This document shows, piece by piece, positions 59,406-64,000 of a stretch of DNA of 64,000 nt. The stretch's first letter is position 1; every line of letters begins with the position of its first letter. Origin of the DNA: Massilia endophytica (GTDB lineage Bacteria > Pseudomonadota > Gammaproteobacteria > Burkholderiales > Burkholderiaceae_D); contig NZ_CP088952.1 of assembly GCF_021165955.1 (NCBI RefSeq), positions 2,790,001 to 2,854,000 of the forward strand, written 5' to 3'. The notes below the pieces were generated by a model that made no database searches, had not been told where the DNA came from, and saw only the letters and a program-made list of their open reading frames with translations. Made by a program: the position numbers and the translations under genes.

Positions 59406-61003
59406 CTCAGGTCCCCCAGCAGCTTCCCGGGATTCATCATGCCGTCCGGATCGAAGTGGCGGAACAGCGCGCGCATCGCGGACATGCCCTCTGCGCCTTT
59501 TTCCGCCTGCAGATATGGGGCGTGGTCCGTGCCTACCCCATGCTGGTGGCTGATGGTGCCGCCATGTTCGACGATCGCAAGGCTGACCGCATGCTTCAAC
59601 GCCCGCCAGCGTGCGAGGTCCTGCTCGAAGTTGCCCGCCAGCCGGAATACGAAGGTGCTGTACACGCTCGCCCCCTGCGCATAGACATGCGAAAGATGGG
59701 TATAGGTATGCAGTCGCTCCCCCATGGCTGCCAGCGCGGCCCTCGCCGCCTCTTCGATGGAGCGCATCATCGTTCCCACGCGCGGCCAGTCCACCGCCGT
59801 TTCGACCGTATCGATGGCATAGCCGCGTTCCCACGCAGCGTTGCGCAGGTAGACGTTGCGGAAGCGGCCCTGCTTCCATTTTTCTCCCAGCCTGCGCCCC
59901 ACGTGCACGCCCCGGTGCCTGCCGCACAGGCCCAGCGCCGCACGCAAGGCGTTTCGCGCCAGGCCTCGCGTGCCACTTGCTCCGACAAGCAGCATGCATT
60001 TGCCTTCCCCGCAACCGCGCAGGCGCAGCCAGCCTTCCAGCACGGCGACCAGCCTGCGGTGCCCGGCCAGCGCCAGCATGGTTTCCGTCTCAACGGAGTT
60101 CGACAGGCGGAGCATGGACAGGCCAGGCCGCAGCTGGGCCAGCGCGCGGATCGCCGCCTCGCCCTCTTCCCAGGCCGGGAAGAACACGGCATGGAAAGCC
60201 TCATATTCCGGCGCAGGCGTTACGCGTACGGTGGCCTCGGTCAGGACGCCCGCGCGGCCTTCCGAGCCGAGCACCATTTCGCGCAGGTCGATACCCGCAG
60301 CGGAAGCGGGAAAGGCCGGAATACGCAAGGTGCCCGCAGGCGATTCGAGCATGCCGCCCGCGAAGAGCTGCTCGATGCGGCCGTAGCGCAGGGATTGCTG
60401 GCCCGAGGAACGGGTGACGATCCAGCCGCCGAGGGTGGAATATTCGAACGACTGGGGATAGTGGCCCAGCACATAGCCGTGGGCACGCAGCTGTGCTTCC
60501 AGGTCCGGCCCGTAGATGCCCGCGCCGAAGGTCGCCAGCTGCGACTCCTTGTCCAGGTGGAGCATGCGCGCCAGGCGCGTGGTGTCCAGCGACAGCACAA
60601 GGCGGCCGCCTCCGTTGGCGCTCAGATGGCCCGCAACGCTGGTGCCGCCGCCATGCGGGATGAGGGCCACGCCATGATCCTTCGCGTAGGCGAACAGGGC
60701 GCGCACGTCCTCGCCGCTTTCCGGGAAGGCCACGCCATCCGGCGCTGCGTCGACACGGCCATGGCGCAGCCGCAGCCAGTCCGGCAGGCTCTGGCCCAAG
60801 GCATGCCGCAGGCGCGTGCCGGGCCGCGTATCGATCAGGGGATGCGAAGGCAGGCGCGAAGGCGCGATGGCCGCGCAGGCCTGCTCGAAACTCGCATCCG
60901 TCCCTGGCTGTCCATGCCCGATTCGCCTTGCCAGGAAGGCCAGCGCACCGCCGTGCAGCGGATACTCAATGCTCTCGTCACCCCAACCATTCCATCGCCG
61001 CAT
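59402..61003 (-). CDS. FAD-binding oxidase resembling alkylglycerone-phosphate synthase
   Basis: A 533-aa vanillyl-alcohol-oxidase-fold flavoprotein (PF01565/PF02913). The ATG at 61003 has GAGGAA three bases upstream and gives MRRWNGWGDESIEYPL, the AGPS-type start. Other AGPS hallmarks are PHGGGTSVAGHL, PQSFEYSTLGGWIVTRSSGQ and the C-terminal His-rich HQHGVGTDHAPYL. In eukaryotes AGPS swaps an acyl for an alkyl chain on dihydroxyacetone phosphate; bacterial homologues are poorly characterised. Its neighbours handle glycerol phosphate, which fits. Confidence 0.85.
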   Translation of the reverse strand: MRRWNGWGDESIEYPLHGGALAFLARRIGHGQPGTDASFEQACAAIAPSRLPSHPLIDTRPGTRLRHALGQSLPDWLRLRHGRVDAAPDGVAFPESGEDVRALFAYAKDHGVALIPHGGGTSVAGHLSANGGGRLVLSLDTTRLARMLHLDKESQLATFGAGIYGPDLEAQLRAHGYVLGHYPQSFEYSTLGGWIVTRSSGQQSLRYGRIEQLFAGGMLESPAGTLRIPAFPASAAGIDLREMVLGSEGRAGVLTEATVRVTPAPEYEAFHAVFFPAWEEGEAAIRALAQLRPGLSMLRLSNSVETETMLALAGHRRLVAVLEGWLRLRGCGEGKCMLLVGASGTRGLARNALRAALGLCGRHRGVHVGRRLGEKWKQGRFRNVYLRNAAWERGYAIDTVETAVDWPRVGTMMRSIEEAARAALAAMGERLHTYTHLSHVYAQGASVYSTFVFRLAGNFEQDLARWRALKHAVSLAIVEHGGTISHQHGVGTDHAPYLQAEKGAEGMSAMRALFRHFDPDGMMNPGKLLGDLR

Positions 61004-61068
61004 CGTTTCCTCATCGTTATATACTGACAAGAGATTACGTTACGGCTCCGAGCCGGTCTTGCGGATTC

Positions 61069-62103
61069 ATGCCAAACACCTTGTCCGATCATGCCAGCGC
61101 CGGACGGCGCGTGGCGGGCTCCTATGTCCAGCCCTTGCTGGAAGCCGCTGCTGCGCGCGGCGTCGGCTCGCCCGCGCTGGAGAAAGCCGTGGGTCTGCCG
61201 CCGGGGAGCCTCGATCCCCTGCCCGAGTGGCTGCCTGCCGACAGCTATGTCGCCCTCCTCGACGCAGGGGCGGAACTCGCGGAAGATCCGCACTTCGGCC
61301 TGCACGTGGGCGAGCGCGTCAAATTGGGAACCTACAGCGTCTATGGCCTGATCCTTCTGAGCTGCCGCGATTTCGGCCAGGCCCTGGAACAGACCATCCG
61401 CTACGAACAGCTTGCGCATGATCTCGGGCGTTCCAGCGTGCGGCTGCTGGGCAGCCAGGCCGAATACGCATGGCACAGCAACTACCCGGTGCGCCACCGC
61501 CATCTCGTGGACAGCGTGTTCGCGGGCATCCGCGTCTTCGGCAACTGGCTGGCAGGTCGCCCCCTGCCTTCCGGCGAGCTGGCCTTCATGCATGACGGCG
61601 GCGACCCGGCCGGATACGGCGAGTACGAACGCATCTTCGGCGCCGTCCCCGTCTTCGGTGCGGCAGCTAACGCTGGCCGGGTGGATGCGCAGATGCTGGC
61701 CTGGCCGGTGCCGAATGCCGACGTGAGCCTATACCCCGTTCTCCAGCAGCATGCCGAAGCGCTGCTGCAGAAACGCAGCGCCGGTTCGGGTATCGTGGCG
61801 CAGGTGGAAGCCTGCATCGGCAAGGCGCTGCCGCAGCAGGTGCGGCTAGCCTCGGTGGCGGAGCAGCTTGGGCTCACGCCCCGCACTTTGCAGCGCAAGC
61901 TCTCCGAGGCGGATGCCAGCTTCCAGCAGGTGCTGGACCGCACGCGCTTCGCCATGGCGAAGGACTATCTTGCCCAGCCCGGGCTCAGTCTCGTGGATAT
62001 CGCATTCCTCCTCGGTTACCAGGAGCAGAGTGCGTTCAATCACGCCTTCAGGGAATGGGCGGGCATGAATCCCGGCGCCTGGCGCGAGGGCCGGCGAGCT
62101 TAA
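61069..62103 (+). CDS. AraC-family transcriptional regulator
   Basis: A 344-aa regulator of the OruR/ArgR-like type with an N-terminal Arabinose_bd-like domain (about 15-200) and a C-terminal double HTH (VRLASVAEQLGLTPRTLQRK and VDIAFLLGYQEQSAFNHAFR). The ATG at 61069 begins MPNTLSDHASAGRRV. It is divergent from the AGPS/GlpD/kinase operon with 65 bases between, making it the likely regulator. Its stop overlaps the opposite gene's stop (TTAA). Confidence 0.9.
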   Translation: MPNTLSDHASAGRRVAGSYVQPLLEAAAARGVGSPALEKAVGLPPGSLDPLPEWLPADSYVALLDAGAELAEDPHFGLHVGERVKLGTYSVYGLILLSCRDFGQALEQTIRYEQLAHDLGRSSVRLLGSQAEYAWHSNYPVRHRHLVDSVFAGIRVFGNWLAGRPLPSGELAFMHDGGDPAGYGEYERIFGAVPVFGAAANAGRVDAQMLAWPVPNADVSLYPVLQQHAEALLQKRSAGSGIVAQVEACIGKALPQQVRLASVAEQLGLTPRTLQRKLSEADASFQQVLDRTRFAMAKDYLAQPGLSLVDIAFLLGYQEQSAFNHAFREWAGMNPGAWREGRRA

Positions 62104-62540
62104 ATCGTTGCCGTGCCGCGCACGCGGATAAAGGGACCGATGCAGGCCCTGGTATCCCGCTGCTGGCACATGAGGAACATATTGCCGCTGCCGTGGAACA
62201 GCAGGTAGCTGGTGACAGAGCGCCCCACTTCGGTCACGTTGCCGGAACAATCGAGCTTGCCGTTGTCCTTCACGATCTTGTCCTGCGACTTGTAGAAGCC
62301 TTCTTCGTCCGGCTGATCGTCGATGGTGAAGTGGGACTCGGCCACTTCCTGGGCGCTGGTAATGAGCGTGGTGCCGTCCGCGCGGATACGGTAGGTCTCC
62401 TCGCAGGAGCCGTCCGGCAGTTCGAATTTCCAGATGCCGAGAATGGGGTGATCGCCGCGCACGGGGGGCGCGGCGGCGGCAGGAAATGCCAAGGCTGCGG
62501 TGCAGGCAAGCAGCGCAGCGCGCGTCGAAAGCTTATGCAT
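62100..62540 (-). CDS. Secreted protein of unknown function
   Basis: A 146-aa protein with a signal peptide (MHKLSTRAALLACTAALAFPAAA) preceded by GAGGTGATCC. The mature part starts ILGIWKFELPDGSCEETYRI, a lipocalin-like opening seen in small periplasmic proteins, and has four cysteines (DGSCEE, LDCSG, MCQQ, RACIG) that may pair. No catalytic motif was seen. Confidence 0.7.
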   Translation of the reverse strand: MHKLSTRAALLACTAALAFPAAAAPPVRGDHPILGIWKFELPDGSCEETYRIRADGTTLITSAQEVAESHFTIDDQPDEEGFYKSQDKIVKDNGKLDCSGNVTEVGRSVTSYLLFHGSGNMFLMCQQRDTRACIGPFIRVRGTATI

Positions 62541-62622
62541 GGATCACCTCACTCGAAGGGCGTCCCGCCCAGTATAGCGCGGCGGGACGCTTTGCACTTT
62601 TTCAATCGAGCGGGATGCAGTC

Positions 62623-63150
62623 TTACTTCTCAGCCACTTCCTTGAGCTGGGCCAGGCCTTTTTCGAAGTCCTTGCCGATCATCTTGTCCATGCTGACGAA
62701 GAGGCCCATCAGCTTGGTGATGAAGGGGCTCGGACCGGACATGGTCCAGGTCACGAGGGTGCCATGCGTCTGCGGAACCAGCGTGAAAACGGTGGTGTTG
62801 TGGGCTTCGAAGGGTTTGATGAAGCCCAGCTTGATGCCTACCTTGTTGGGGACCACGTTCTCGGTGATTTCCATGCGGCCCTGGCCAACATCGTCATTGC
62901 CGCTCCAGCCGTAGGCGGATCCCACGCCGCTCGCAGGTCCCTCGAAGTTGCGCTGCATGTTCGGGTCCAGCTTTTCCCATGGCGACCATGCCTGCCACGC
63001 GTGGAAATCATTCAGATAGCCGATCACCTTTTCAGGCGGCGCATTGATCGTGATGGTGCGCTGCACCTGGAAGCTGTCCGGCTGGGTCATGGCCAAGCCA
63101 AGCACCGCCACGACGACGACGACCAGCCCGATCAGAATCTTTTTCAGCAT
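62623..63150 (-). CDS. SRPBCC-family (polyketide cyclase-like) membrane-anchored protein
   Basis: A 175-aa protein with one N-terminal helix (LKKILIGLVVVVVAVLGLAM), uncleaved or an export signal, then a START-like SRPBCC domain: VQRTITINAPPEKVIGYLND, FHAWQAWSPWEKLDPNM, GVGSAYGWSGN. Members bind hydrophobic ligands in a helix-grip cavity. Ligand unknown. Confidence 0.88.
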   Translation of the reverse strand: MLKKILIGLVVVVVAVLGLAMTQPDSFQVQRTITINAPPEKVIGYLNDFHAWQAWSPWEKLDPNMQRNFEGPASGVGSAYGWSGNDDVGQGRMEITENVVPNKVGIKLGFIKPFEAHNTTVFTLVPQTHGTLVTWTMSGPSPFITKLMGLFVSMDKMIGKDFEKGLAQLKEVAEK

Positions 63151-63188
63151 CTTGCCCCTCCATCGTTGTTAGTATGCGAAAAAGACTA

Positions 63189-64000
63189 TCACAAGCCTGG
63201 GGTCTCGGGATAGAGGACCACTTGCACGTAGTTTTCGAAGTCGAAGTAGCGAGCCGCAGCCTTTTGCAGGTCGCCCGGCTTGAGCGCATCCACCCGTTCG
63301 GCGTACTGCAGGATGGTGGCAGGCGCGAGTCCGTTCAGGTAGGCGCTCTGGAAGTAATTGAGCCAGTAGCCGTTTTCCCGCATGGACTTGCGATGGTTGT
63401 TGGTCCAGTTCTGCTTCACCTTTTCCAGGTCGCCCGCTTCGGGGCCCTGGGTCTGCAGCTTGCGGATCTCGGCGAAGGCCGCGTCGATCACCTTGTCCAC
63501 GTTCTCGGGGCCGCATGGCAGGGACAGCGTGATCGCATAGTTCCCGTAAGGGAGCTTGCTGAGCGTGCCATTCGCACCGCCGCCGTAGATCAGGCCCTTC
63601 TGCTCCCGCAGCACCTCGGTGAGCTTGATATTCAGGACCTCCAGCATGGCCTGCAGCTTCGTCTGCTCCATCTGCGAATAGTCGGCCGTGCCGCTGAAGG
63701 TGATGGAAATGCTGCTCTTGGCCTCGCGCCCGCGCCGCACTTCCTTCTTTACCACGCCGCGCACGGGGCGCACCATGGGATCGTGGAAGTTCAACGGGAT
63801 GTCCGGAACTGGCAGGCTTGCGATATAGGTCGCTACCAGCGGCTTGATCTTCTCCGCATCGAAGCTGCCGACGATGAAGAAGGTCCAGCCCTTCGCGCTG
63901 CCGAAGCGGGAGCGGTAGATCTGCTCTATGCGGTCCAGCTGCACCTTGTCGAAGTCCTCCACCCGGGGTGCACGCGGCACGCGGGGGTGGTTGTTGAACA
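63189..64000 (-). CDS. M16-family metallopeptidase, C-terminal part
   Basis: The reading frame runs out of the window, so only the last about 270 residues are seen. They begin FNNHPRVPRAPRVEDFDKV and continue IYRSRFGSAKGWTFFIVGSF, the C-terminal half typical of pitrilysin/insulinase-like zinc peptidases. The later part contains LTEVLREQKGLIYGGGANG, the R/Y-type substrate-binding motif. The HxxEH zinc site would lie in the missing N-terminal half. The end lies just beyond the SRPBCC gene on the same strand. Confidence 0.9.
   Translation of the reverse strand, partial: FNNHPRVPRAPRVEDFDKVQLDRIEQIYRSRFGSAKGWTFFIVGSFDAEKIKPLVATYIASLPVPDIPLNFHDPMVRPVRGVVKKEVRRGREAKSSISITFSGTADYSQMEQTKLQAMLEVLNIKLTEVLREQKGLIYGGGANGTLSKLPYGNYAITLSLPCGPENVDKVIDAAFAEIRKLQTQGPEAGDLEKVKQNWTNNHRKSMRENGYWLNYFQSAYLNGLAPATILQYAERVDALKPGDLQKAAARYFDFENYVQVVLYPETPGL

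Noticed and set aside
59406..60014. N-terminal extension of the GlpD-like frame
   Set aside because: It runs through the AGPS-like gene on the same strand in another frame and is Arg/Gly-rich. The FAD motif starts normally shortly after the GTG at 59405.

Overview
The window is a high-GC, gene-dense stretch of a betaproteobacterial chromosome. It most likely belongs to the Oxalobacteraceae (Massilia/Duganella/Janthinobacterium relatives). Supporting signs are the EarP/EF-P pair with Arg32, the FlhDC master regulator followed by a motAB-cheYAW-mcp-cheRDB-cheYZ locus, a DUF3460-scpA-panC string, PEP-CTERM proteins and a DUF4214 protein. The taxonomic call is inferred from gene content and protein style; no search was run.
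Layout. 1-4.3 kb: end of a phosphoesterase, a 74-aa unknown protein, dbpA and a Tat-exported amidase. 4.4-6.3 kb: a beta-propeller/RTX/DUF4214 protein. 6.3-15.3 kb (minus): efp, earP, tRNA-Glu, a six-gene aa3-type cytochrome oxidase operon, a tRNA array (Ala-Glu-Ala-Glu in reading order) and gltX. 15.4-25.3 kb: assorted enzymes, a 37-bp repeat pair, mrp/apbC and metG divergent from each other, and a DMT transporter. 25.4-27.4 kb: DUF3460, scpA, panC. 27.4-31.1 kb: a PEP-CTERM gene pair, a secreted protein and an EAL/HDOD protein. 31.1-44.05 kb: the chemotaxis/motility locus topped by flhDC, then a 567-bp AT-rich repeat-bearing intergenic region. 44.6-46.7 kb: kynU-kynA. 46.8-49.4 kb: a CHRD PEP-CTERM gene and htpG. 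49.4-54.7 kb: MocR regulator, divergent threonine dehydratase-like enzyme, DMT transporter, RidA and an aminotransferase. 54.9-56.2 kb: a REC-PAS-GGDEF diguanylate cyclase. 56.2-62.1 kb: an AGPS-like/GlpD/FGGY-kinase operon with a divergent AraC regulator. The end holds small secreted proteins and the C-terminal part of an M16 peptidase.
How genes fit together. FlhDC probably controls the flagellar stator and chemosensory genes that follow it. EarP is expected to rhamnosylate EF-P Arg32. GltX lies beside its substrate tRNA-Glu genes. RidA is expected to detoxify the enamine/imine made by the nearby dehydratase. The most notable non-coding signals are matching sigma-54-type promoters in front of both PEP-CTERM genes, two AT-rich repeats upstream of flhD, complementary flanks around both tRNA-Ala genes, and a 28-bp perfect inverted repeat that supplies the C-terminus of a hydrolase. 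No prophage, IS element, CRISPR array or defence island was recognised.
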